Shown here: in pieces, positions 1 to 9,875 of the stretch | How positions within the stretch are numbered: position 1 is the first letter of the stretch | Layout of the letters: every line of letters starts with the position of its first letter | Assembly: GCA_005772825.1 (NCBI GenBank) | Contig: SXIP01000164.1 | Coordinates: 1-39,193 of the forward strand | Source of the DNA: Methylococcaceae bacterium | GTDB lineage: Bacteria; Pseudomonadota; Gammaproteobacteria; Methylococcales; Methylomonadaceae | Direction of reading: 5' to 3' | DNA length: 39,193 nt | Made by a program: the position numbers and the translations under genes | Notes under the pieces: generated by a model | The model's input: only the letters and a program-made list of their open reading frames with translations | Databases searched by the model: none | Told to the model about the DNA's origin: nothing

Positions 1-2957
1 ATGTTGGCAAGGAATTCGCTTTTGGCTTGATTGGCCGCAATTGCCGTTTCCTTGGCGCGAAGCAGTTCTTCCTCGACTCGTTTATTCTCGGTAATATCAA
101 CAAAGGTTCCAATGTAATAGGCGATAACGCCGTTCTCCAACACCGTGGTAATGGTCGTCCATTCAGGATAAATTTGACCATTTTTGCGCTTATTCCAGAT
201 TTCACCCTGCCATGTCCCGTTTTCATGAAGGGATTGCCATAACTGCTTGTAAAACCCCGCATCATGCAGCCCCGAACTTAACAAATGCGGTTTTTTATTA
301 AGCACGTCGACCTCGTTATAGCCGGTAATATCGGTAAATGCGCGATTGACTTTAAGAATGTTGGCATCGGCGTCGGTAATCATCATGCCTTCCTGGGATT
401 CAAAAATCGTGGCGGCGATCCGCAACTGCGTTTCAGCTTGTTTGCGTTCGCTAATGTCGCGTGATAACAGGATAAAATGTAGGGTTCCTGCAAACGCCAT
501 CGACTTTCTGCTGACGGAAATTTCAAACCAGAACTCACCTTCAGGCCGGGTTATCTTAAACTGTTTACCGGTAGATTCACCTTGCCGCCGCGCCTCATCC
601 AACGCGGACAGCATAATTTCAGCCGCATCGGTCGGCATCACCTCGGCTATGGTTTTGCCGATAAATTGTTTGGAGTTTATCAATAAGGATTTGTGCGTGG
701 CGTAGAAGTTATAAAAACAACCGTTTTCATCAATTTCAAACAAGGAATCGGGAATGGCGTTTAACGTGGCTTGCAATTGGTTTTTGGTGGCGATAATCTC
801 GCTTTCTATCCGTTGCGGTTCGGTGACGTCGATTAAAATGCAAAGGGTGTACTGAAACAGGCCTTGGTTATCTCTGACAATCCGCCCTTCCACCTTGATT
901 AAACGGCTTTCACCGCTATCGCGGCGTATCAACTCAAAAACAGGACTCGAAATAACGCCCGCCGCTTTAAATTCATTGAATGTTGTCACGACCAATGCCG
1001 AAGAGGCTTCCGTCATTAAATCGCCGAAAAATTGCCCGATAACCTGTTCGCGCCGGGGGCAACCGACCAAATCCAGCCAGGCCTGATTGACATCCAGCAG
1101 ATTACCCTCGATATCCAGCGACTGATATGCCAACGGGGCGTTTTCAAACAAATCGCGAAAACGATTTTCACTGTCTTGCAATGCCTGTACGGCGCGTTTG
1201 CGTTCAACACTGCGGCGATAAAAAAAGCCGGCCAGGATTAACAGGAAAATGACGACGATGGCCCCTAAATAACTAATCAATAAAGGGAATAAGGCTTTTT
1301 CCTCATAAACGCCGAACCATTTTTCATATAACTTATCATAGGCGCCGTTGGCTTTGGTCAGCGCCAAACCTTCATTGATTTTCGCCAATAATTCCGCGTT
1401 ACCGCGATGCACCGCGAAGGAAAATTTCTGCGCGAATCCGACTTTGACGGGCAGCGCTTTAACATTACCGATCTTTAATTTTTCTATAACCTGTTGGCCC
1501 GCTAATTTGCCTAACAGCAATGCGTCATGGCGGCCGGACGCCAGCAGCCGGAAACCAGCTTCCGGGGTATCCACCGGAATCAAATGTTTTTGCCAGCCTT
1601 TCGACACGGCATAGTCGTGTGCTAAATCGCCGTTGAGCACGATAATGCGCTTATCGTTTAAATCGGCTTCGGAGCGAATGCGGTTTTCATCTTCACGCAC
1701 AAAAACGGCGCCGTTAACAACCACATGCGGTACGGTAAAATCGGCGAATTGTCGGCGTTCCTCGGATTGCGCCAGATTAATCAACACATCTATTTTTTCG
1801 TCTTTAAAGCCTTGTAAAATTTCATGGAAAGGTAACACGCGAATGGTTGACTGAAGATGGCTTTCCGCAGCCACCGCCCGCCATAACTCAACCGTAAAAC
1901 CGTCTGCGGCGGCATCGGTTAAGCCCAGGGCAAACGGCGGATAATCTTGCTCGCTGCCGACGATAAGCGCTTGATCATCGGCATGGCTCAAGGGCGCGAT
2001 GAAGTCGGTCAAACCATTGTCGGACAAGGGTTTGGAAAGTTTGAGTCGGGTATAAACTTCCTCTACTTTTCGAAGCCGGCCCATGTCTATCTGACCGAGC
2101 GGTATTAAATCCGGCAAGATCAATTTGCGCGTAACTTCCGCTTCAAAGCGTAAATGTTCAAGGTCCAGCTTGCTGTGATATTTGTTGTGGATCAGTTGGA
2201 TTAATTCTTCCTGATGGTTCAACGCATAGCGCCAACCCTCCAATGTCGCCTTGCGGAATTTTCTCACCCGTTCCGGATGGTTGAGTAATTCCCGTCGGCT
2301 GGTGAATAACAGGTCGCCATAAAAATCAATGCCGTAATTTTGCGGGTTAATGATGTTGATCGGTATTTTTTTTTGCTGGAAATAAAAAGGCTGGTCAGAC
2401 AAATAAGCCGACATAACGTCGATTTTGCCGCTAATCAAATCCTCATTGTTAAAGCTGTGCTTAATGGCGGTATATTTTTGTTCATCTAATTTTGCTTCGG
2501 CCAGGATGGCGCGTAACGGGGCCGCATCTTCGCCTACCGAATCAAACATGATTTTTTTGCCCGGCATTTCATAAGGACTGATGATGTTGGAACTTTGTCT
2601 GGCGATAAAAACCAATGGGTCATGTTGAAAAATAGCCGCCAGTGCGACAATCGGTTCGCCGCGCGCGTAATAAGACAGTATGCCCGAGTCGCCGACCGCA
2701 AAATCCATTTCCCCGGATACCACCTGCCTGACCACATCTTTATCGAAAGACCGCTCGAAAATATGAACATCCAGCCCTTCTCTTGCGTAAAACCCACGTT
2801 CCTTGGCGGCGTAATAGCCGGCGAACTGGAACTGATGCTGCCATTTTAATTGCAGGTTTACTTTTTCCAGCGGCGCGGGATTCGGGGGCGGCGCGGAAAA
2901 AGCGCCGCTTGAGCAGAGTAATAACAAACAAATCAGCCAACTTACAGTGGTTTTCAT
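1..2957 (-). CDS. Hybrid-type sensor histidine kinase with two periplasmic binding domains (partial, 3' end outside window)
   Basis: I read this frame directly: it opens at the ATG at 2957 and stays open to the window edge (about 985 residues). Residues 1-22 form a signal peptide. Residues about 30-340 resemble NMT1/THI5-like binding proteins (LQLKWQHQFQFAGYYAAKE, then an ERGFY-type motif). About 345-545 resemble a family 3 solute-binding domain (VGSEQDYPPFA). One transmembrane helix lies near 556-578. Three PAS domains follow (about 590-705, 720-840, 845-970), and the last visible residues, AANQAKSEFLAN, are the usual lead-in to the HisKA phospho-acceptor helix. It is therefore a membrane sensor kinase that should bind a small ligand in the periplasm; the ligand is unknown. 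The kinase core, and any receiver domain, lie outside the window. It sits 100 bp downstream of another sensor kinase on the same strand. No strong ribosome site precedes the ATG. Confidence 0.88.
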   Translation of the reverse strand, partial: MKTTVSWLICLLLLCSSGAFSAPPPNPAPLEKVNLQLKWQHQFQFAGYYAAKERGFYAREGLDVHIFERSFDKDVVRQVVSGEMDFAVGDSGILSYYARGEPIVALAAIFQHDPLVFIARQSSNIISPYEMPGKKIMFDSVGEDAAPLRAILAEAKLDEQKYTAIKHSFNNEDLISGKIDVMSAYLSDQPFYFQQKKIPINIINPQNYGIDFYGDLLFTSRRELLNHPERVRKFRKATLEGWRYALNHQEELIQLIHNKYHSKLDLEHLRFEAEVTRKLILPDLIPLGQIDMGRLRKVEEVYTRLKLSKPLSDNGLTDFIAPLSHADDQALIVGSEQDYPPFALGLTDAAADGFTVELWRAVAAESHLQSTIRVLPFHEILQGFKDEKIDVLINLAQSEERRQFADFTVPHVVVNGAVFVREDENRIRSEADLNDKRIIVLNGDLAHDYAVSKGWQKHLIPVDTPEAGFRLLASGRHDALLLGKLAGQQVIEKLKIGNVKALPVKVGFAQKFSFAVHRGNAELLAKINEGLALTKANGAYDKLYEKWFGVYEEKALFPLLISYLGAIVVIFLLILAGFFYRRSVERKRAVQALQDSENRFRDLFENAPLAYQSLDIEGNLLDVNQAWLDLVGCPRREQVIGQFFGDLMTEASSALVVTTFNEFKAAGVISSPVFELIRRDSGESRLIKVEGRIVRDNQGLFQYTLCILIDVTEPQRIESEIIATKNQLQATLNAIPDSLFEIDENGCFYNFYATHKSLLINSKQFIGKTIAEVMPTDAAEIMLSALDEARRQGESTGKQFKITRPEGEFWFEISVSRKSMAFAGTLHFILLSRDISERKQAETQLRIAATIFESQEGMMITDADANILKVNRAFTDITGYNEVDVLNKKPHLLSSGLHDAGFYKQLWQSLHENGTWQGEIWNKRKNGQIYPEWTTITTVLENGVIAYYIGTFVDITENKRVEEELLRAKETAIAANQAKSEFLAN

Positions 2958-3057
2958 TATTGTCTGAGCGGGATGGTAATTTGCGGTGTCGTTCGGTGAA
3001 ATACCGAAAACAGCATGGCTGTCGGAACCGGCGCAAGGCAAACAGCGATCGCCGCCA

Positions 3058-6000
3058 TCAGGTTGACGCTCTCGACCGTTTGCCCAGGATGTCTTCGAAT
3101 AATGTCAGCAGTTCACGTACCCGAAATGGCTTGATAATGTAAGCGTGGGCGCCGAATTTAAGGCCTGCTTCAACATCTTTCGGCATGGCCGAAGCGCTGA
3201 CCGCAATCACCGGTATGTCTGTCGTTTGCGGGTCGGCCTTAAGTATCTTCAAGGCATTAAGACCGCTCATGCCCGGCAGGTTGATATCCATGATCACCAA
3301 GTCCGGTATCAGCCGCCGAATCATATCCAGACCGTATTCGGCGTTTTCGGCGATGTAGAGTTCGACATCCGGCAGTTGTTTGAAAACATATTGCATGACA
3401 CTGACATTGGCCTGATTGTCCTCGACATAGACAACATTCCCGTGCAGGGAATGATTGGTTGTTGATGCCTCCCGGTTTGTCATGTCATCCTGTAGCGGCG
3501 GTTCTCCGTTGACCGGGTTTTCAGAAATGGGCAATTCTATCCAGAAAGTACTGCCGACATTCTCGCGGCTTTCAAAGCCGATAGTACCGCCCATGTCTTC
3601 AATCAGTTGTTTGGCGATGTAAAGCCCGATGCCGGTGCCTTCTATCTGGGAATTTTCCGCGCCCAGACGCTGGAAAGGCTGAAAAAGTTTGGCTTGATGC
3701 TCATCCGGGATACCTCTTCCCGTGTCGGTTACCAGAATACGCGCCGATTGATCCGCCAACAGATAGCGGATATTGATTGAGCCGCCGTCGCGGTTGTATT
3801 TGACGGCGTTTGACAAGAGGTTTAGCAGGGTCTGGCGCAAACGGACTTTATCGGCATTGACATACAAGTCGGCGTAACCCTGCGTGTGTAAGGTAATGCC
3901 GCGTTCTTTAGCCGAGGGCATAACCAGGTTGGTGACTTCATCAATCAACGGAAGCAGGTTGAGCCTGTCGATGCACATCGTTACATTTCCTGCTTCGATA
4001 CGCGCCAGGTCGAGGATTTCATTAATTAAATTTAACAGATGGCGTCCGCTGTTCAGGATATGGGAAACCGCTTCTTTTTGCTCGCCGATCAGCGGTGTCG
4101 GTACGCCTATTTCCATGAGTTGGGAGAAACCGATGATCGCATTGAGCGGTGTCCTCAATTCGTGGCTCATGTTGGCGAGAAATTGTGATTTTGCGCGGTT
4201 GGCCGCTTCTGCGGCCTGCTTGGAATGGAGCAGGTTTTCCTCGATCATTTTGCGCCGGGTGATGTCTCTAAAGCTCCAAACCCGTCCCACTGGTTTGCCG
4301 TTCAGCAGTTGGGGGCGGGAATAGCGTTCGATGGTTCTGCCGTCGATAAACTCCAGTTCATGATAGCTTTCATCCAAGGGATGGTTATAAACCGATTGCA
4401 CACCGGCTAAAAAACCTTCGGGGTCTTTCAGCTGATTTAATACGAATTCCACGGCCTGTTTATCTTCGCCTGCCGTCAATATGTTGTCCGGTATGCGCCA
4501 CATGGCGGTAAACAGTTTGTTGTATTTGGAAATGTTGCCGGTCTCGTCAACCACCAAAATAGCGTCTGCGGTGGCTTCCAGTGCTGCGTTGAGCAGCGAG
4601 TAGGATTTTTCCAGTTCCAGTTCCGTCGCTTTACGCGCGGTGATGTCCTGGACAATCGTCCAGATCACGGTGCGCCCTTCGGCATCAATCAATTTTATGC
4701 CGTTGAGCAGTACCGGGTAACGGGTATTGTTCTTGCGGATATACTCTTTTTCGTAGGGACCGAAGCGTCCGGTTTTAATCATGGCTTCCAGTTGGGCTTT
4801 TTCCTGGGCTTCATATTCCCGAGGAGTTATATCCCAATAGTTTAAAGCCAGGAATTCGTCGCGCGTATAGCCGGTTGAAGCCAGCAAGGCCGGATTAATA
4901 TCCAGGAACTGTCCGCTGTTAAAGTCATTGAGCGCAATGCCGACAGGGGCGAGTTCGAACAGGCTGCGGAATTTATGCTCGGTGATCCGCATCATTTCTT
5001 CAATATTTTTGCGTGCGCTGATATCGAATAGGGAAATCAGTAAATAATCATCAAAAGTGGCGCTTGCAATGATGATGGAGCGTACCTGACCGTTTTTGCA
5101 GGTCACCTGATGCTCGAAAGGCGCAATACCGTCATGGTTTTTTGCATTTCCCGCTGTACGTTGCAGCTCGGCATTCCAAGCGGCTACGGCCCAGCGCCGG
5201 TAGAGCGGGTCGGGATAGATCAATTGCCGCCATTCGCTCAGCGTCGTCATATCGTCCTTGCCATAGCCGAAAGTCTGCACAAAGCTTTGATTGAAATTGA
5301 CTAAAACATCATCCTTGTTAACCAGGCATAACGGAACGGGGCTTACTTCGAAGAGTTGCTGGAAGCGTGTTTCGGTTTTTTGCAGCTCCGCTTCGCCGGT
5401 TTTGCGTTGCGTAATGTCGGCAGTAAAGCCGTGCCACAGGATGTCGCCGTTATCCAGCAGTTCAGGAGCGGCATGGCTTTCCACCCATAGTTCGCCCTTC
5501 TGTGGATGCAGCACCCGGTATTCGCTATGCAAAACCGTCAGGTTGTTGGACGCATCAAGTCGGTCATGGGTTACGCGCACAAGGTCGTCGGGGTGGATTG
5601 CGTTGAGCAAGTGTGAGGCGTCTTGACTGACGGCCTCCGGCGAAACGCCGAAGATATTGTAGATGCCGGGGCTGACATAAGGGAAGCAGCGGCTGCCGTC
5701 CTTGCGCAGTAAATATTGGTAGATCATGCCGGGCACCTGGGCGGCAATCTTTTGCTGGCGTTCGGCTATTTGCCGTAAGCTCTCTTCGCGCTCACGCAAG
5801 CCATGGATCATGCGAAAGCCGATATACGCCAAGATGGTGCTGTATGAGGCCTGCGTCCAGACAATGCTCGCCCAAGTCAAAGGGTGATGGGCATAAACCC
5901 GGTAATCCAGATTGAAGGTAAAGTGGTTTTGGCTGGCGGCGAAAGCGAACAAGGCCAGACACAGAATATTGCCGATTACCAGCAATACCCCGGTTCGGAC

Positions 6001-6342
6001 GCTGTAAAACAGAATTCCGACAAACGACAGCAAGATAAAAAATTCCCGGCTGCCTGCAACCGGACCAAGTTGTATAAGTCCGGCAAAGCCGGCTACCCAG
6101 AATACCGACAATAATGCACCTACCCGGTACTGGTAGATGAGTCGTTCGCGTAACAGCCATAACAGGAAAAGAGCGACAAGCAGGCTGAGGTGCGCCGCCA
6201 TTACGGGTAGCCAGCCTAAATACATTATCCGCGCTAGCGATAAAGCCACTGTCGGTATCGACGCGATCAGCATCCCGAGTATGACGTCATTGAGCAGGCG
6301 GTTGCGGAAGGCGAAGAAATCATAGGGAACGTTTGTTTTCAT
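3058..6342 (-). CDS. Membrane PAS hybrid sensor histidine kinase with C-terminal receiver
   Basis: 1094 residues. Residues 1-180 hold about six hydrophobic helices, an integral-membrane sensor region. Four PAS domains follow (about 195-310, 320-445, 450-575, 580-700). The HisKA box MSHELRTPLN carries the expected phospho-acceptor His727. The HATPase domain shows the N box (NLLSNAVKYN), G1 (DTGRGI) and G2 (GTGIGLYIAKQL). A receiver domain closes the protein, with VVYVEDN, MDINLPGMSG (phospho-acceptor Asp1019) and a conserved KPF lysine. All catalytic motifs look intact. By family knowledge it autophosphorylates and passes phosphate to its own receiver, and from there to an Hpt domain. The REC-Hpt-REC-EAL protein 172 bp upstream on the same strand carries such an Hpt domain, so a relay between them is my inference. 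The stimulus is unknown. Confidence 0.93.
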   Translation of the reverse strand: MKTNVPYDFFAFRNRLLNDVILGMLIASIPTVALSLARIMYLGWLPVMAAHLSLLVALFLLWLLRERLIYQYRVGALLSVFWVAGFAGLIQLGPVAGSREFFILLSFVGILFYSVRTGVLLVIGNILCLALFAFAASQNHFTFNLDYRVYAHHPLTWASIVWTQASYSTILAYIGFRMIHGLREREESLRQIAERQQKIAAQVPGMIYQYLLRKDGSRCFPYVSPGIYNIFGVSPEAVSQDASHLLNAIHPDDLVRVTHDRLDASNNLTVLHSEYRVLHPQKGELWVESHAAPELLDNGDILWHGFTADITQRKTGEAELQKTETRFQQLFEVSPVPLCLVNKDDVLVNFNQSFVQTFGYGKDDMTTLSEWRQLIYPDPLYRRWAVAAWNAELQRTAGNAKNHDGIAPFEHQVTCKNGQVRSIIIASATFDDYLLISLFDISARKNIEEMMRITEHKFRSLFELAPVGIALNDFNSGQFLDINPALLASTGYTRDEFLALNYWDITPREYEAQEKAQLEAMIKTGRFGPYEKEYIRKNNTRYPVLLNGIKLIDAEGRTVIWTIVQDITARKATELELEKSYSLLNAALEATADAILVVDETGNISKYNKLFTAMWRIPDNILTAGEDKQAVEFVLNQLKDPEGFLAGVQSVYNHPLDESYHELEFIDGRTIERYSRPQLLNGKPVGRVWSFRDITRRKMIEENLLHSKQAAEAANRAKSQFLANMSHELRTPLNAIIGFSQLMEIGVPTPLIGEQKEAVSHILNSGRHLLNLINEILDLARIEAGNVTMCIDRLNLLPLIDEVTNLVMPSAKERGITLHTQGYADLYVNADKVRLRQTLLNLLSNAVKYNRDGGSINIRYLLADQSARILVTDTGRGIPDEHQAKLFQPFQRLGAENSQIEGTGIGLYIAKQLIEDMGGTIGFESRENVGSTFWIELPISENPVNGEPPLQDDMTNREASTTNHSLHGNVVYVEDNQANVSVMQYVFKQLPDVELYIAENAEYGLDMIRRLIPDLVIMDINLPGMSGLNALKILKADPQTTDIPVIAVSASAMPKDVEAGLKFGAHAYIIKPFRVRELLTLFEDILGKRSRAST

Positions 6343-6514
6343 AGGTCTCTAAAATACACGACTAATGGATAAAACGGGTATCTGATTTATCTTGGGCTTC
6401 ATACCGGTTAATAAAGGCAGCTCATTGCCGCCGAATACTCTCACAGGGGCATCAAGAGGAAACCTACCTTACTTGGGGTAAACCAACTGGGTTGGAAAAA
6501 ATCGCGGAGCCTAC

Positions 6515-8764
6515 TTATACCGGCTTCCAGGTCTGCAGCCATTCTATCAGTTCGTCAAAATGCATGGGTCTTGCGATAAACCAGCCTTGCACTTGGTTGC
6601 AGCCCAATTCCATAGCCAAGTCCAGGTCTTGCTGCGTTTCAATGCCTTTTGCCACGGTGCTGAGATTCAATTTAGTGGCCATTTCCACGCTCGACGTGAG
6701 CGCCGTGCGGGCCATCGCATTGACCGCGCAGGCTTCCCGGATGAGATTGAAATCCAGCTTGATTTCACTGAAAGGGACGGAATGTAATTGTTCCACGGAT
6801 GAATAACCGATACCGAAATCATCTATCGAGAGCCTGAAGCCTTTCCGATGCAGACGGGTTAATATATCGATGGTTTGAGTCAGGTCGGTTGGCGCCCCGG
6901 TTTTGGTGATTTCCAATATGACTTTGTCAACCTTCAAGCCCGTTGCATGAATACTGGCCTGAATAAAATCGGGGATTTGCGCATTCGACACCCAGTTGGA
7001 CGACAGGTTGACGGCAATGCTCAACGGAAAACCGGCCTCCGCCAAACGGCTCGCGCCAATCAGGGCTTTGGTCAACAGCATCTCGGATAGCTGGTCGATC
7101 AGTCCGTGTTGTTCGGCAACCGGAATGAAAATTTCCGGAGCAATCATGTTGCCATGCCGCCACCAGCGCGCCAATGCTTCGATGCCGACCGGCTTTAAGG
7201 TGACGATATCCACTTTAGGTTGGAAATACACCTTGAACTCGTCATTGCGCAAGCCTTCCAGGATCGCTTCCGGCAGATCGCTCCGATTGACCGATATTCG
7301 TGTGCCGTCGTTATGAATCTTGCAGGATTCGTTTAACGGTTTAATCAGTATTTCGGGCGTGCTTGGTTTGTCAACGTTGTACAGTTCCTCGGCGTAGGTT
7401 AATGCCTCTGTGGATTGCGGCAACAGGTGTTGCTTCTTGCGCATCAGGGCGATACAACCTTCAAAGCCCTTTTCATTAATTCGGTGCAGGAAGTCAATAC
7501 TGTCCGCCGGCGGCAAATTCAGGTCGCACAGTAGCAGGTTAATGGTATCGCCGTGCCGCTCGATTTCTTGCAAGGCCGTTGTCGTGTTTTTCACCTCGAC
7601 AATTTCTTTCACGCCCAAGGCTGTCAACATCACGGCGATTTGTTGCAGCCCCGTGGCTTCATTATCAACCAGCTGAATGCAGTGCGGCTGTGTTGTTTGC
7701 CGGTTTACCGGCTCTGCGAATTGAATGCGCCCGGACAGTGCGGTTTCGACATCGCTTATAGCGTGTTCCAGGTTAGTAAGGAGGACGGCAGCGTCTTCCA
7801 AATGACCTTGCCGTGCGCTGTTTTCGAGATTTTCCGCTTGCTCCGCGAAGTACAGCGCGCCTACCGCCTGCCCGGACGATTTGAGTTTGTGCATCGACAA
7901 CGCCAGCGCACTTGCCTGTTTTTGCCGAAGGTGTTGGTGACAGATCGGCAGTTCGGCTCGCGCGGACGTAATGAACAATTCAATCAGGTTTCTGATCGGT
8001 TTTGAATCGCTGCTGCCAATGACGCGCGCTAATGCGCTGGTATCCAGTATTTTGTTGTTATAGTTGGCTTCTGCAACATAATCGGTGGCTGTTGATGGTC
8101 GGGAGGGTGTCGATTGTTGCGGCAAGGGCAACCATTTTTGTAAAGTCAGTCGCAAGTTGTCCAGCTCAACAGGCTTGGGCAGGATATCGTCCATGCCGGC
8201 TTTCAGGCAGTTGTTTAGCTCGGTCTGATAATGGACGGCCGTCAAGGCGATAATGGGGATGCGCCCGCCACGTAGCTGTTCCGTCGAGCGGATGACTTGA
8301 GTCAGCTTCAGTCCATCCATTCCCGGCATGTTGATATCGGCCAGGATCAGACCATAACCGCCTGTTTGCCATTGGATAAAAGCGGCATTGCCGTCGCCGG
8401 TTATATCGAATTCATAGCCCAGTGCATTTAACTGCATGCGCAGTACCGACTGATTGGCGGGATTGTCTTCCGCGATCAGGATACGGCGGTTGGTATTTTC
8501 AATATTTGCTTGCCGATTGCTCTGAGATAATGATTCCGGCTTGTCGGGCGGCATTGCGGATAAATGCTCGTTGATGCGCACAGAGAGCTTATTAATGGAG
8601 TCGGCAAGCCGTTCCCCTGCATTGTTGATTTCTTCGGCATGCGCCAGCGTATCCGCCTCCAGCTCATTTTTCATGAGCAGGAGTTGCGAATGTACGAGAA
8701 TGACGTTGAGCTGGTCGGTCAGGTTATGGATGTCTTTAGTCAGTTCTTTCGGGTTTTCGGTCAT
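6515..8764 (-). CDS. REC-Hpt-REC-EAL multidomain response regulator (c-di-GMP phosphodiesterase-like)
   Basis: 749 residues. Residues 1-85 are helical and unassigned. REC1 spans about 90-215 (ILIAEDNPAN, ADINMPGMDG, KPVE). An Hpt-like helix bundle at about 245-340 carries the phospho-histidine motif MHKLKSSG. REC2 at about 360-480 is more divergent (LVDNEATG, CDLNLPPADS). The EAL domain covers about 500-745. EAL catalytic positions seen are E529 (EALAR), N586, E618 (LEIT), D648-D649 (DDFG), K669, E709 and Q726. The glutamate normally four residues into the VAEGVE motif is K706 (VAKGIET), so hydrolysis of c-di-GMP may be lost or reduced. The start ATG overlaps the stop of the HTH-REC gene by four bases, so the two are co-transcribed and probably translationally coupled. 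REC plus Hpt in one chain suggests an intermediate in a phosphorelay from the kinases downstream. Confidence 0.92.
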   Translation of the reverse strand: MTENPKELTKDIHNLTDQLNVILVHSQLLLMKNELEADTLAHAEEINNAGERLADSINKLSVRINEHLSAMPPDKPESLSQSNRQANIENTNRRILIAEDNPANQSVLRMQLNALGYEFDITGDGNAAFIQWQTGGYGLILADINMPGMDGLKLTQVIRSTEQLRGGRIPIIALTAVHYQTELNNCLKAGMDDILPKPVELDNLRLTLQKWLPLPQQSTPSRPSTATDYVAEANYNNKILDTSALARVIGSSDSKPIRNLIELFITSARAELPICHQHLRQKQASALALSMHKLKSSGQAVGALYFAEQAENLENSARQGHLEDAAVLLTNLEHAISDVETALSGRIQFAEPVNRQTTQPHCIQLVDNEATGLQQIAVMLTALGVKEIVEVKNTTTALQEIERHGDTINLLLCDLNLPPADSIDFLHRINEKGFEGCIALMRKKQHLLPQSTEALTYAEELYNVDKPSTPEILIKPLNESCKIHNDGTRISVNRSDLPEAILEGLRNDEFKVYFQPKVDIVTLKPVGIEALARWWRHGNMIAPEIFIPVAEQHGLIDQLSEMLLTKALIGASRLAEAGFPLSIAVNLSSNWVSNAQIPDFIQASIHATGLKVDKVILEITKTGAPTDLTQTIDILTRLHRKGFRLSIDDFGIGYSSVEQLHSVPFSEIKLDFNLIREACAVNAMARTALTSSVEMATKLNLSTVAKGIETQQDLDLAMELGCNQVQGWFIARPMHFDELIEWLQTWKPV

Positions 8765-9375
8765 GACGAAATTTTTCGGTAAAAACGCTGGAGCTTGCTT
8801 TCGATCAAGACTCGTAATGCGGCAAACGGAATCGGCTTGGAATAAATCGGAATTTCCGGCAGCAATTCACCGGCCGCCTCAATCTCGTCAGCATTCAAAC
8901 CGGTAACCACGAGTATATCGCAAGGGGTTTCCGGGGTTTGCTCGGACAGTTGCCGGATTAACCGGAAGCCGTCCATGCCGGGCATGCGCAGATCGGTAAT
9001 AATCAGGTTGGGAGTATGGCGTCCAACCATTATTAATCCTTCGAAACCGTCATTGGCGGTCAGCAACTTGATGGGCAGGTGCCAGTCGGTCAGTTTCTGT
9101 CGATACAGGCCGAGCTGAACCGGATCGTCTTCAACAACCAGTATTTTAAATTGTTCTACTTGTACAAGGGATGGCTGCAACATCGACTGTTGCTGGGACA
9201 GCATGTCGTCAACCGCTGCGCGGGGTATGCGTCGGTGACCGCCCGCCGTCTTCCAGGCCGGTAGTGTGCCTGCCTCCACCCATAATTGAACGGTCGAGAG
9301 CGCCACGCCGAGTAGGGCGGCAGCTTCACGGGTAGAGATGTATTCTAATCGATGACTGCTTTTCATTGGTTTCAT
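8761..9375 (-). CDS. DNA-binding response regulator: excisionase/MerR-like HTH fused to a receiver
   Basis: 204 residues. Residues about 10-60 form a helix-turn-helix of the excisionase/MerR-like HTH_17 type (STREAAALLGVALSTVQLWV, then the GGHRRI wing motif). Residues about 75-198 form a receiver domain with ILVVEDDP, the phospho-acceptor motif ITDLRMPGMDG and a conserved lysine in YSKPIPF. The order, DNA-binding first and receiver last, is the reverse of OmpR and NarL regulators. It is the first gene of the signalling cluster and overlaps the REC-Hpt-REC-EAL gene by ATGA. I chose the ATG at 9375; a second ATG three codons in (9366) is also possible, and the ribosome site is weak for both. 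It probably binds DNA upstream of its own operon or of targets elsewhere. Confidence 0.9.
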   Translation of the reverse strand: MKPMKSSHRLEYISTREAAALLGVALSTVQLWVEAGTLPAWKTAGGHRRIPRAAVDDMLSQQQSMLQPSLVQVEQFKILVVEDDPVQLGLYRQKLTDWHLPIKLLTANDGFEGLIMVGRHTPNLIITDLRMPGMDGFRLIRQLSEQTPETPCDILVVTGLNADEIEAAGELLPEIPIYSKPIPFAALRVLIESKLQRFYRKISS

Positions 9376-9423
9376 AATTATTCTTCATTGATGTACGTTA
9401 TTCATAATAAAAAAAGTTAATTT

Positions 9424-9450
9424 TACATGTGAGTGACCAATACGCATGTA
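9424..9450. promoter_or_regulatory. Spaced inverted repeat, possible operator
   Basis: TACATG at 9424-9429 and its reverse complement CATGTA at 9445-9450 are separated by 15 bases, about two helical turns centre to centre. The site lies 49-75 bp upstream of the HTH-REC start codon. Autoregulation by that protein is a guess from position only. Confidence 0.25.
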
Positions 9451-9847
9451 TTGAATTTTTAATCGGGGTCCTGTCCGGCATCGCCAGCTGCCCGGATTAT
9501 CCCGGTAACATCATGTTTGCCGCCTTCGTTTCCATGCTCCGGCGTTTCTACTCTTGTTAAGTTGAAGCGATGTTGTCTTACTTTGACGGATAAATACAAA
9601 AGAGTCAATATATTCGTCATTATAAACAATATCAGTATTTTTTGTTTGTTATTCGGTATTTATGTCGTTCCAGATGTCATGCGATTTAAGCGAGCGAACT
9701 TTACCGGCAGTAAATGCGCTGCAAATGAACTGTCGAATTAACTGACAAACCCTACAATTCATCGTTCTTGGCTTGAAAAAACTGCCGGGCTGAAGACCTT
9801 CGGTTTGGCTTCTCTTCAACACTACAAGATGCTTATGTGCTGTCTGT

Positions 9848-9875
9848 TTGATAGTTTCTCGACACAAATTGTAAT
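9848..9875 (+). promoter_or_regulatory. Candidate sigma70-type promoter for the GTPase cluster
   Basis: TTGATA at 9848-9853 and TGTAAT at 9870-9875 are separated by 16 bases. If used, it leaves a leader of about 220 nt before the GTPase start. A second, weaker pair (TTGATT 9914-9919, GATAAA 9937-9942, 17-base spacer) lies downstream. Both come from eye matching only. Confidence 0.35.
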
